This document shows positions 23,977 through 32,138 of a stretch of 33,609 bases of DNA, in pieces; positions within the stretch are counted from its first letter, which is position 1; each line of letters starts with the position of its first letter. Source of the stretch: Bacteroidota bacterium. GTDB taxonomy: Bacteria > Bacteroidota > Bacteroidia > Chitinophagales > LD1. Position numbers and translations under genes: made by a program. The DNA lies in NCBI GenBank assembly GCA_947475165.1, contig CANJLD010000030.1, positions 1-33,609 of the forward strand, written 5' to 3'. Under the pieces are notes generated by a model, which worked only from the letters and a program-made list of their open reading frames with translations, did no database searches and had not been told where the DNA came from.

Positions 23977-25116
23977 ATGTTTCTGAGTAAAATCACCCTT
24001 CTTAACTTCAAAAACCACGAATCGCTTTCGCTTACTTTCTCGAAGAAAATTAATTGTTTTATAGGCAACAATGGTGTAGGTAAAACCAATATTGTTGATG
24101 CAGTTTATTATCTCTGCTTAACTAAAAGCTATTTCAATTCGATTGACCAGCAGAATATTTTGTTCGGAAGAGATTTTTTTCGATTGGAAGGTAGGTTTAA
24201 AAGAACCGCAGGGTACCGAGGCGGAGACCCTGCGGGGACAGTTGTTGGTGATAACACCAACACCGGCACCGATGCGTTTGAAATTGTTTACAAGTTGCCA
24301 ACTAATAAACGCAAAGAACTTTTAGTAAACGATGTTGTAGTGCCAAAGTTAAGCGACCACATCGGTAACTTTCCCTGCATTATTATTTCACCGGACGATA
24401 GCCAATTGATACTCGGAAGCAGTGAGGAGCGGAGAAAGTTTTTGGACGGAACTATTTCACAAATCAATCACGAATACTTGGAATGGCTGATTACTTACAA
24501 TAAGGTGTTGGCGCAACGCAACGCTGCTCTAAAGCGTTTTGCAGAAACCAAGAAAACCGATAAGCATCTTTTAGAAACTTATGACAGCCAACTAATTCCT
24601 TTAGGAACAAAAATATATGAAGCAAGAAAAATAGTGATGCATAAATTGCAACCTATCTTTAAAAAATTTTATAAGGAAATAAGTTTGGAAAGAGAACCGG
24701 TGAGTTTTAGTTATTACTCACAGTTGAACGAAAAGCCTTTTGATGTATTGCTGGAGAATAGTTTGAACAGAGATGTAATGTTACAGCGCACCGATGTTGG
24801 AGTGCATAAGGACGATATGGAATTTTTTCTAGGTGCAAACAAGATGAAGAAATTCGGTTCTCAAGGGCAGCAGAAGAGTTTTATAATCTCTATGAAGTTT
24901 GCGCAATACGAACTTATTGCGCAGAGCAAACAGTTTAAACCCGTTTTATTGATTGATGATATTTTCGACAAACTGGATAACGATAGAAGTCAGAAACTGA
25001 TTGAGTTAATTGCATCTAACAACTTCGGTCAAATATTTCTCACCGATACCGATGACGCGCACATTCGCCAAACGCTTAAAGGAAGAGAGGATTTGTTTGA
25101 AGTGATTAATGTGTAA
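23977..25116 (+). CDS. recF: DNA replication and repair protein RecF
   Basis: RecF helps load RecA at gaps during recombinational repair. The correct start is ATG 23977 (MFLSKITLLNFKNHESL), giving 379 residues; the frame remains open upstream on the pdhA opposite strand, but those 63 residues are not RecF. The Walker A motif is GNNGVGKTN (30-38), the signature GSQGQQKSF and Walker B LLIDDIFDKLD are near the C-terminus. Between FKR (74-76) and DAFEIVYKLP, residues about 77-98 (GYRGGDPAG, then VVGDNTNTG) are not part of the family pattern and coincide with two palindromes (24206-24264). The insertion leaves the frame intact. Confidence 0.93.
   Translation: MFLSKITLLNFKNHESLSLTFSKKINCFIGNNGVGKTNIVDAVYYLCLTKSYFNSIDQQNILFGRDFFRLEGRFKRTAGYRGGDPAGTVVGDNTNTGTDAFEIVYKLPTNKRKELLVNDVVVPKLSDHIGNFPCIIISPDDSQLILGSSEERRKFLDGTISQINHEYLEWLITYNKVLAQRNAALKRFAETKKTDKHLLETYDSQLIPLGTKIYEARKIVMHKLQPIFKKFYKEISLEREPVSFSYYSQLNEKPFDVLLENSLNRDVMLQRTDVGVHKDDMEFFLGANKMKKFGSQGQQKSFIISMKFAQYELIAQSKQFKPVLLIDDIFDKLDNDRSQKLIELIASNNFGQIFLTDTDDAHIRQTLKGREDLFEVINV
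24206..24264. repeat. double palindromic insertion in recF
   Basis: The first hairpin is CCGCAGGGT (24206-24214) with ACCCTGCGG (24227-24235), with an inner CCG/CGG stem. The second is TGTTGGTG (24243-24250), loop ATAA, CACCAACA (24255-24262). The second is shared with 20589-20612. The segment lies in frame in recF and is absent from the usual family sequence. Confidence 0.85.
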
Positions 25117-25965
25117 TCAGAACCTTTGTTTCATTGTTTTTTGCACCCAATCTTTCTTGGCAAACTGCTTGGCTTTATAATTCAGGAAGAACTTAGGCAG
25201 AAAACGCTTTACATGAAAAACCATTTTCGCCTGCCAAGGATGAAGGACATAAAACTCTCCCTTACCTGCCTCGGTCAATATATAATCGGCAATATCATCG
25301 GGCGAAAACTTAGCGCGCTGAATAATCGTTTGTCCAATCTTAGCCGAGTTTTCATCACCTTTATGATGCTGCATAATATTACTGCGGAAGAAAGTAGGGC
25401 AAACAACACTCGCATCTACTCCAAAGCCTTTGGCCTCGGCATAAATAGTTTCCATTAAAGAAATGACAGCCGCCTTGGTTACATTATACATACCCATGTT
25501 AGGCATATTTGCCAAACCGGCTGCGCTGGCAATAGAAATTATATGACCGCTTCCTTGCTTCTTCAAAAGCGGCAACGCAAAGTGCGAACCGTATATCACC
25601 GCCATTTGGTTAATGCCGGTAATCCAATCCCAATGCGCTAAATCATATTCGCCAACTAAACCGCCATCGCCTACTCCTGCATTGTTTATGAGCAAATCCA
25701 ATCCACCGGCTTTCGAAATAAAATCATCGAAGGCAATTTTGTAATCTTCCTTTTTTGAAACATCAAACTTGTAAGTGAAGGCTTTGCCACCTGCGTCTTC
25801 AATTAATTTTTTCGATTCAGCTAATGCCTCTTCTTTAATATCTGTAATGCCTACTGTCCAGCCATCTTTAGCTAAGGCTAAGCTTAACGCTCTGCCTAAG
25901 CCACCACCACCACCTGTAATAAATGCTCTTTTGTTCGGGTGCTTTACTGAAAGTTTGTATGCCAT
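25117..25965 (-). CDS. short-chain dehydrogenase/reductase
   Basis: This is a classical SDR of 282 residues. The NAD(P)-binding motif is TGGGGGLG (17-24), with NNAG at 94-97 and the catalytic Ser147, Tyr160 and Lys164 (YNVTK). An Asp at 42 after the second strand (GITDI) suggests NAD rather than NADP preference. The C-terminal extension (KRFLPKFFLNYKAKQFAKKD) is basic and hydrophobic, as in SDRs that associate with membranes or lipids. The substrate is unknown. Its stop abuts the recF stop directly (25116/25117). Confidence 0.88.
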   Translation of the reverse strand: MAYKLSVKHPNKRAFITGGGGGLGRALSLALAKDGWTVGITDIKEEALAESKKLIEDAGGKAFTYKFDVSKKEDYKIAFDDFISKAGGLDLLINNAGVGDGGLVGEYDLAHWDWITGINQMAVIYGSHFALPLLKKQGSGHIISIASAAGLANMPNMGMYNVTKAAVISLMETIYAEAKGFGVDASVVCPTFFRSNIMQHHKGDENSAKIGQTIIQRAKFSPDDIADYILTEAGKGEFYVLHPWQAKMVFHVKRFLPKFFLNYKAKQFAKKDWVQKTMKQRF

Positions 25966-25970
25966 ATTGA

Positions 25971-26035
25971 TTGAAGATTTAAAATTGAAGATTGATTACT
26001 TCCTTGAATTGATTATTGGTAATTGGTTATTGACC
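25971..26035. repeat. AT-rich short direct repeats
   Basis: GATTGAAGATT and AAATTGAAGATTG are repeated near 25972-25995, then TTGATTATTGGTAATTGG and variants follow to 26031. The second group reads into the end of the glycosyltransferase, giving its C-terminus ITNYQ. Such tracts are frequent between genes in this phylum. Confidence 0.5.
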
Positions 26036-26759
26036 TAACGAATATCTTTAAAAAATTGCCGAACTCCTGAAGTAAAATTTTCCAATTCATTTTTGAGAGA
26101 ACAATATCCGGGCGCAATTCTACTTCCACTGTTTTAATGGAAAGATTATTACGCGCAGAAAGAAAAATAAATTCCAAATCGAACAGGTACCTGTTAATAG
26201 TAGTTTGCAGAAAAACTTCTTTTCCTTTCTGATTAAAGCCTTTTAACCCGCATTGGGTATCATCTGTAGGAATGCGCAGAAATTTTTTGATAAACCAACG
26301 AAGTAGTTTTGAAATTCTCATTCTGGCTTTTGGAAGGCGCGAGTAATATTTTTCTCCGCGAATACCAATTGCAATATCCGCATCTTCATTTTTTAAAGCG
26401 GAATAAATTTTTAGAAAACTGTCATGTGTGTAAGGAAAATCAATATCCGTGTAGATAATTAAATCACCGGTGGCGGCTTTTACTCCTTCGCGTAAGGCAT
26501 GTCCCTTTCCACAATTTATTTTATTGCCTATCAGTTGGGTTTGAATATTCTGCATCTCGTATGCTTCAAACAGCATAAACGATTTTTTTGTATCACTTCC
26601 GTCATTTACAAATACCAGTTGGATATTTAGAATATCATTTTGTATTTTCTGAAGACTAGTATCAACAGTTGTAAGCCAATCTTTAGGAGGATTGTAATAG
26701 GGAACAACAACAGATAAATGAATATCAGGTTTCAGATAAAGTGTTTTCGCAAGTTTAAT
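26013..26759 (-). CDS. family 2 glycosyltransferase with an unusual start
   Basis: The frame is open over 248 codons but the first ATG is at 26576. Upstream of it the frame encodes clear GT2 sequence: LSVVVPYYNPPKDW near 15-28, then QLVFVNDGSDT. The nucleotide-binding DxD is Asp-Ile-Asp in IIYTDIDFPYT (about 105-107), and CGLKGFNQKG is also typical. The enzyme probably transfers a sugar from a nucleotide or polyprenyl donor (polyprenyl-phosphate-glycosyltransferase-like). No ATG, GTG or TTG lies in frame upstream; the first codon after the frame's stop is ATT (26757-26759), which overlaps the smc stop TAA, and CTG at codon 9 is the other option. Start at ATT is inferred. Confidence 0.75.
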   Translation of the reverse strand: MKLAKTLYLKPDIHLSVVVPYYNPPKDWLTTVDTSLQKIQNDILNIQLVFVNDGSDTKKSFMLFEAYEMQNIQTQLIGNKINCGKGHALREGVKAATGDLIIYTDIDFPYTHDSFLKIYSALKNEDADIAIGIRGEKYYSRLPKARMRISKLLRWFIKKFLRIPTDDTQCGLKGFNQKGKEVFLQTTINRYLFDLEFIFLSARNNLSIKTVEVELRPDIVLSKMNWKILLQEFGNFLKIFVRSITNYQ

Positions 26760-29700
26760 TTAAACTTCTAAAATCAACCGGTACAACTCTGCTCACTCCT
26801 TGCTCGGCCATAGTAACACCATAAATAGCTTCCACCGAACTCATAGTCATTTTATTGTGGGTTACAATAATGAACTGTGATTCTTTTGAAAACTCGCTGA
26901 TGATTTTGTTGAACTTGCCAATGTTGGCATCATCGAGCGGAGCATCTACTTCATCGAAAATACAGAACGGTGCCGGTTTGAGTAAGTAAAGCGAGAATAA
27001 GAGTGCAGTTGCTGTCAACGTTTTCTCTCCACCGGATAACTGGTCTATAACGGTTGGACGTTTGCCTTTTGGTTTAGCAATGATTTCAATTTTAGATTCT
27101 AACGGGTCATCAGGATTTACGAGGAACAAATCGCATTGGTCGTCAGGACTGAAAAGTGTTTGGAATACTTTAATAAAGCTCTCTCTGATTTTAGTAAATG
27201 CTTCTACAAACTGAGTTTTTGCTGTGTCTTCAATTTCTTTAATGGTATCCATCAAAGAGTTCTTTGCGTTTTCTAAATCTGTTTTTTGCACAATGATAAA
27301 GTCGTAACGCTTTTTCATTTCTTCAAATGCTTCCAACGCCATCGGATTTATTTCTCCGAAATTTTCAATTCGCTTTTTAATCTTCTCTACTTCTGCCTGC
27401 ACTTCTTCCAGCGGCTGAACCATTTCAAACTCTTCATTCAGAATTACGTTGATATCAATATTGAATTCTACACTCAATCTTTCTTTCATGGAAGTCATGG
27501 ACAGTTTCAACTCACTGAATTTTTCATTAATGCTGTTGAGCAAATTCACCACATTGTCGCGGTTGCGCGTTAACTCTCTCACCTTACTGTCAAACTCATT
27601 TATCATACCGCGCGAATCGTAGTAGCCTTTTTCTGCTGCTTCAACCTCTGCTGCATAACTTTCTTTATCGGCATAATTGGAAAGTAAAGCCGCTTCAATC
27701 TCTTTCGCTTTTTTATGGCTTTCTTCCAACTGCATCTGGCTTTCTAAAATCACTTCATTGTTTCTCGTCAACTGGCTCATCAAGGTTTCAATCTGACTTT
27801 TCTTAAAACCCAGTTCCTGACTGATAGAGTTTGCGCGATTCTGCTGCTGATGAAACTCAATATTCTTTTGATTGTAACGTGAAGAAGCTTCGCTCAGTTT
27901 GTTCGTGAGTTCTACAAATTCTTTATCCGTTTTTTCAAGAATTGCTTTTACTGAACCCTGTGTATCGCGCAGGGTAGTCAACTCGGTATTGATCGTTTCT
28001 ACTTCTGTTTTCAACGCATCTAAACGCTGTGTAATTGTTTTGCTTTTTTCATCGGCACTTTCCAAAAACTTAACCAGGCTATTGATGCTGGCTTGCGAAC
28101 CGGAGAATTTAGAAGTTAACTGATTTACAAAATTACGTTGCGCATCAATATCGCGCGCCACGCTGCTTCCTTTTAGTTGGTTTATCTTCACCTGCGCATT
28201 CGAAACCTGCTGATGTAATTTGTAAGTACTCAGCTCCAGCGCTTTTATTTCTTCCTGTAATTTTTCAAGATTCTTTGCACGTCCAATTTTCTTTCCTTCA
28301 AACAAACCAACTGCACCACCGCTTAATGAAAAGTCTTTGCGGATAAACTTTCCGCTTTTGGCAAGCACTACTACTTTCTTTCCTTGTGTGTCAAGGTTTG
28401 TTGCGTCAAAGCCTGCATCGTCAATCATGTAAATTTTGTCCAGCAAATACGCTCCAAGTTTTTTGTATTGCGCATCTAACTCCACCAAACCGCTCACCGG
28501 TTTAGCTCCTGTAATTTCAATAGCTGCATTCGGTTCATACTTCTCAAACTCATCAAGAATGAAAAAATTAGCACGACCCATCGAAGAATCGTTCAGCATG
28601 TTTACCGCCATTACCGCCTCCTGAATGTTTTGAACCACATAATAATTCAAATACGGTTCAAGGTAATTTTCAATGGCTACGCGGTATTCTTCGGCACAAT
28701 AAATAATATCTGAAAGGAGAGGAGCCTCTTTACTCCACTTAGCGTTCTTCTTTAAGAATTTAATGGATTCAGGAAAGCCTTCTAAGTTTTCTACCAAACT
28801 TTTGGTTAAGTCAAACTCATTCTTCTTCGCATCCAACGTTCTTGTTTCAGCAGTTAATTCCTGACGCGTTTTTTCTACTGAGGTTTCAAGTTCTGCAATT
28901 TCCTTTTTCTTGTTTTCCTCTTCGGTAATCAGCGATTGTAGTTTTACTTCTGCAGTTTCCTTGTCGGTTTTTAGCTGTTCAAAATCTTTCTGCAATTGTT
29001 CTAACTCCAGGCGTTTCTTCTGCACATCTTCATCGCTGTTCAGTAAGTCACGTTGCAGGGCTTCGTTGCTGCTGCGGTTTACGGCTAACTTCTTTTCCAA
29101 CTCAAAAATGTTCCGCTCTTTTTCGGTAAAGAGTTTTTGCTCGTTGGTCAGCGTATCTTTTAAACCGGTATGCTGACTGCGTATCTCATTCAACTCCGTT
29201 TCAAGTACACTTAACTCATTCTTGCGCGCATCTAAAAGCCTCGCTTCGCTTTCGTGGTCAACAGAAAGTTTATCAATCGAGAGTTTCAATTTTTCAACTG
29301 AATCGTTCGCTTCTACAATTTGCTTTTCGGCTGTATCTTTTTTGTCGAGCGCATATTTTATTTGCGAGTTCAACAGGTTACGCTCATTCTCTTTTTCGCC
29401 CACACCGGCTACCAAGGTGTTCAACTTGCGTTGCACTTCAAACAAGGCTTTCTCCTTGTCCACATTGCCCAGCTTTTCTTTCTCCAAAGTTGCTTCGGCA
29501 TGTGCTATGGCGGCTTCTAATTCAAATTTGTTGTCAACTTCTTTTGTTTTCGATTCTTCGAGGTTTTTATAAGTCTCTTTGTAAGATTGAAGATTGTAAC
29601 GCGCCAACAACAAACTCAACTGCTTGTATTCTTCTTTCAGTTCGTAATAACGCTTGGTCTTCTTAGCCTGCGCTTCGAGGGTTTTAAGGTTGCCTTCAAT

Positions 29701-30291
29701 TTCGAAAAGCAAATCTTTTACGCGCTCTAAATCGGCATCGGTGCCTTTTAATTTATCTACGGTTTCTTTCTTGCGCTTTTTGTATTTGGCTACACCGGCT
29801 GCCTGCTCAAACAATTTTCTTCTGCTGTTATCGCGGTCGTTCAAAATTTCATCCATCATTCCTAACTCGATAATGGCGTAGCTATCGGCACTTACACCGG
29901 TATCCATAAACAGCGAGGTAATATCCTTTAACCGGCAGGTAACTCCGTTCAATTGGTATTCGCTTTCGCCATCGCGGAAAAGCCTGCGGGTAATGGTGAT
30001 GGTTTTATAATCGCTTGAAACAAGGTTCTTGGTATTCTCAAACGTAAGCGAAACCTCTGCCATGCTCGATGCCTTGCGGTTCTTGGTGCCGTTGAAGATG
30101 AGGTTCTCCATTTTCTCCAAACGCAAATGAGAGGTCTTCTGCTCACCAAGCACCCAGCGGATAGAATCTACCACATTGCTCTTGCCACAACCGTTAGGAC
30201 CTACTACACCGGTAATTTTATTATCGAAGTGTATGGTCGTCTTTTCGGCAAAGCTTTTAAAGCCTTTAATTTCGAGGGTTGTCAGTTGCAT
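26755..30291 (-). CDS. smc: chromosome segregation protein SMC
   Basis: The protein condenses and organises chromosomes as an ATP-dependent dimer with ScpA and ScpB. It is full length (1178 residues). Walker A is GPNGCGKSN (31-39), two coiled-coil stretches (about 165-500 and 660-1020) flank the hinge (about 510-650), and the C-terminal head carries LSGGEKT (from 1085) and Walker B FCIFDE (1109-1114), followed by the D-loop DAPLDDANI. The stop TAA overlaps the start region of the glycosyltransferase. The antisense strand holds several Ser/Phe-rich frames that are artefacts of the coiled-coil codons. Confidence 0.97.
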   Translation of the reverse strand: MQLTTLEIKGFKSFAEKTTIHFDNKITGVVGPNGCGKSNVVDSIRWVLGEQKTSHLRLEKMENLIFNGTKNRKASSMAEVSLTFENTKNLVSSDYKTITITRRLFRDGESEYQLNGVTCRLKDITSLFMDTGVSADSYAIIELGMMDEILNDRDNSRRKLFEQAAGVAKYKKRKKETVDKLKGTDADLERVKDLLFEIEGNLKTLEAQAKKTKRYYELKEEYKQLSLLLARYNLQSYKETYKNLEESKTKEVDNKFELEAAIAHAEATLEKEKLGNVDKEKALFEVQRKLNTLVAGVGEKENERNLLNSQIKYALDKKDTAEKQIVEANDSVEKLKLSIDKLSVDHESEARLLDARKNELSVLETELNEIRSQHTGLKDTLTNEQKLFTEKERNIFELEKKLAVNRSSNEALQRDLLNSDEDVQKKRLELEQLQKDFEQLKTDKETAEVKLQSLITEEENKKKEIAELETSVEKTRQELTAETRTLDAKKNEFDLTKSLVENLEGFPESIKFLKKNAKWSKEAPLLSDIIYCAEEYRVAIENYLEPYLNYYVVQNIQEAVMAVNMLNDSSMGRANFFILDEFEKYEPNAAIEITGAKPVSGLVELDAQYKKLGAYLLDKIYMIDDAGFDATNLDTQGKKVVVLAKSGKFIRKDFSLSGGAVGLFEGKKIGRAKNLEKLQEEIKALELSTYKLHQQVSNAQVKINQLKGSSVARDIDAQRNFVNQLTSKFSGSQASINSLVKFLESADEKSKTITQRLDALKTEVETINTELTTLRDTQGSVKAILEKTDKEFVELTNKLSEASSRYNQKNIEFHQQQNRANSISQELGFKKSQIETLMSQLTRNNEVILESQMQLEESHKKAKEIEAALLSNYADKESYAAEVEAAEKGYYDSRGMINEFDSKVRELTRNRDNVVNLLNSINEKFSELKLSMTSMKERLSVEFNIDINVILNEEFEMVQPLEEVQAEVEKIKKRIENFGEINPMALEAFEEMKKRYDFIIVQKTDLENAKNSLMDTIKEIEDTAKTQFVEAFTKIRESFIKVFQTLFSPDDQCDLFLVNPDDPLESKIEIIAKPKGKRPTVIDQLSGGEKTLTATALLFSLYLLKPAPFCIFDEVDAPLDDANIGKFNKIISEFSKESQFIIVTHNKMTMSSVEAIYGVTMAEQGVSRVVPVDFRSLN

Positions 30292-30452
30292 AATTTATCA
30301 GCGTTTATCACAGTAAAAAAGGGTGACGAAAATAGAAAAACACTTGGCGGTAAAAGATAAAGAAGCCAACAGCTATCCACACTCTATCAACATAAAACAA
30401 GCGATGCATCAGGTGGCACAAATACAGGTTGAGTGGCTTGGTTTTAAAATGC

Positions 30453-30485
30453 GAAAGCCCTCTTTGCAGAAGGGCTTTCAGTTTT
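30453..30485. terminator. hairpin downstream of the FnIII gene
   Basis: GAAAGCCCT (30453-30461) pairs with AGGGCTTTC (30471-30479), followed by AGTTTT on the + strand. It lies 90 nt beyond the stop of the leftward FnIII gene and upstream of smc. The remainder of the gap 30292-30568 shows nothing else. Confidence 0.7.
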
Positions 30486-30568
30486 GGTTATAGTTTACTT
30501 TGAAACTTATACCTGTTTGACAGTCAGTCATTTTTTTGTATTTAATGAATTATTAAATAAGCCGCGCA

Positions 30569-31186
30569 TCATCTTACAATGATGTTTTGCGGTTCGCAAT
30601 CGGGACCAAACTCTTCTCTGCCAAGAGCTATTACTTTAACCCATACTTTTACGCCTGGGTCAAAGTTTCCTATCTCTTTGGTAGTTTTTGTAGTTATTCC
30701 CTTAGGGTCCAGATCATCGGTAAAATCTGCATTGAGCGAAGCCATTACGACATACATTACTGCATCGTCTGCTTTGTCCCAATCAACACGTATTCTACCG
30801 TGGTTAGAGCCATCGCTCAGCCGCAGGTTGCTTACCTCACCTGCAATTACAGGGCGCGGTGTTCTGGGTTTTGCTGTATCAAAACCGCTGCTGCGAATTT
30901 TCTCTGCATCTCCACCGCTTGCTTCCTGCACGTATGCTGCCTCCTGGCCGATAATAACCAGTAACTCTTTTCTGCGCAAATACATGGCTGCCACTTTGTT
31001 TTTATCGCGGCTGCGCGAATCGTTATACGCATTTTCGAGAGCTGTTACCGCAGCATCTACTACAGTTAAGGCAGGCACCGGTGTGGTGAAATTGGCATTA
31101 CCTGTCATTTCACCATGTATGTGCCGTGCGCGCTCTATTTGTTCCGGAACCGTTAAACCGCTAAAGCCTATTTTTACTTTAGTCAT
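30569..31186 (-). CDS. fibronectin type III protein, 205 residues
   Basis: The N-terminal half (about 1-110) is helical, from FSGLTVPEQIERARHIHGEM to LLVIIGQEAAYVQEASGGD. The C-terminal part (115-205) is an FnIII-like beta-sandwich (NLRLSDGSNHGRIRVDWDKA, GNFDPGVKVWVKVIAL). No signal peptide is seen. Proteins of this layout are common in Bacteroidota as uncharacterised products and often occur in multiple copies. The start lies 1 nt beyond the stop of a 41-residue frame. A 207-codon open frame on the opposite strand is a shadow. Confidence 0.75.
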   Translation of the reverse strand: MTKVKIGFSGLTVPEQIERARHIHGEMTGNANFTTPVPALTVVDAAVTALENAYNDSRSRDKNKVAAMYLRRKELLVIIGQEAAYVQEASGGDAEKIRSSGFDTAKPRTPRPVIAGEVSNLRLSDGSNHGRIRVDWDKADDAVMYVVMASLNADFTDDLDPKGITTKTTKEIGNFDPGVKVWVKVIALGREEFGPDCEPQNIIVR

Positions 31187-31187
31187 A

Positions 31188-31313
31188 TTATTTAAGGTTT
31201 AGAATGTTATTGAATAGTTCCGATGTATCGGAAACTGTCTTCAGTTTTTGATGAACAATTCGCATCGTTCGCATTTCCTGCTTTTGAGGACCTTCACCTC
31301 GTTTGTGTTTCAT
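31188..31313 (-). CDS. short ORF coupled to the FnIII gene, 41 residues
   Basis: From ATG 31313 it reads MKHKRGEGPQKQEMRTMRIV and then HQKLKTVSDTSELFNNILNLK. It is basic, without a membrane helix, and stops 1 nt before the FnIII start. The arrangement suggests a translated leader or a small partner. The frame continues upstream through a palindromic repeat to 31370, but that extension is not credible. Family unknown and coding status unproved. Confidence 0.45.
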   Translation of the reverse strand: MKHKRGEGPQKQEMRTMRIVHQKLKTVSDTSELFNNILNLK

Positions 31314-31334
31314 AGAATTTGATTTAAACATTTG

Positions 31335-31383
31335 CCTCATCCGTCCTTCGGACACCTTCTCCATGGCCATGGAGAAGGAAAAG
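31335..31383. repeat. palindromic repeat with perfect 24-bp inverted repeat
   Basis: CCTCATCC, then the hairpin GTCC-TTC-GGAC, then the perfect palindrome CCTTCTCCATGG/CCATGGAGAAGG (31355-31378). It is of the same family as the element at 22159-22190. The 227-bp gap to the gene at 31540 otherwise has only a possible promoter. Confidence 0.8.
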
Positions 31384-31487
31384 GAAACGGTGATTTATTA
31401 CAAGAACGCTTTTTGGTTTTTGATGTTGCATTAGAATTGTCACAGAATTGTAAAATTTTTGTAATAACAATTTACCAATGAAAAAAC

Positions 31488-31517
31488 TTGAAAAGGAAAG
31501 GGGTTTTGTTATATTAG
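31488..31517 (+). promoter_or_regulatory. possible promoter of the unknown protein at 31540
   Basis: TTG (31488-31490), 19 nt, TATATTAG (31510-31517): one mismatch to TAnnTTTG. Start of transcription would be near 31523, just before the ATG. Confidence 0.35.
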
Positions 31518-31539
31518 AACTGCCATTAACCCTTAGCTT

Positions 31540-32106
31540 ATGAAACACACTGAACCGGTACCCCTTATTGAAGTAGTTAGAGGTGATTACACTTTAGAGT
31601 TAGCAGACAGAAGGGTGAAGTTTAAGGGCAAACTTCTTCACCCTGAAGTTTTGATTATGTGCAGCAGCGATTATGTGGAAGCAGAAATGCCTGCCGAAAT
31701 ACTTTTCGATTTTACTGCGGGCGACCTTCCTGATAAAATTTATTTTGGTGTGAAGTTGTCGGAAGGGGAATGCCTTGGATTGCTGACTTGCGTAACTCTA
31801 CGCAGAGAAAAAAAATATGTAATAATGGACTTTAGCTTTGAGATAGATGAAGAGGAGCCGCCAAAAGATGATTTGAACCCGTATGTGGTGCTCCCCGTTT
31901 TTACTCAACTGGCAAAAAGGGAGAAGTATAAAGTCAAGACCTACGAGAATGGAATTTGGGGTACCCATATCTCGTTCAAAGTTCCGGTTGGCGATAATGT
32001 TTACAGCCATTACAAAAAGCACCTGGATGCTTTAGAAAACCTGTGCGCGCCAATTGCAAACGATATAATAAAAAGACTGAACAAAAGATTTAAAAGCAAA
32101 CGATAA
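31540..32106 (+). CDS. uncharacterised protein, 188 residues
   Basis: No family is recognised. The N-terminal half is predicted to be beta-rich (LIEVVRGDYTLELADRRVKF, ILFDFTAGDLPDKIYFGV). A very acidic segment EIDEEEPPKDD (about 107-117) precedes a helical C-terminal third that ends in a basic tail (IIKRLNKRFKSKR). No signal peptide or membrane helix, so probably cytosolic. The final basic tail might contact nucleic acid, which is inference. The next gene is convergent. Confidence 0.7.
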   Translation: MKHTEPVPLIEVVRGDYTLELADRRVKFKGKLLHPEVLIMCSSDYVEAEMPAEILFDFTAGDLPDKIYFGVKLSEGECLGLLTCVTLRREKKYVIMDFSFEIDEEEPPKDDLNPYVVLPVFTQLAKREKYKVKTYENGIWGTHISFKVPVGDNVYSHYKKHLDALENLCAPIANDIIKRLNKRFKSKR

Positions 32107-32127
32107 ACACAGCGGTATTTTTAGCCC

Positions 32128-32138
32128 GGGGTAGGTTT
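32128..32138. repeat. 11-nt direct repeat, copy at the 3' side of the next gene
   Basis: GGGGTAGGTTT occurs here and again at 32664-32674, so the two copies sit at the stop and just before the start of the leftward 173-residue gene. The copies are in the same orientation. Confidence 0.6.

Noticed and set aside
29222-29572. Ser/Phe-rich frames on the + strand opposite smc
   Set aside because: They arise from the complement of coiled-coil Lys/Glu codons and have no independent features.
30579-31202. 207-codon open frame on the + strand opposite the FnIII gene
   Set aside because: It is Ser/Pro/Ala-rich without domains, while the minus-strand frame has an FnIII domain and a proper context.
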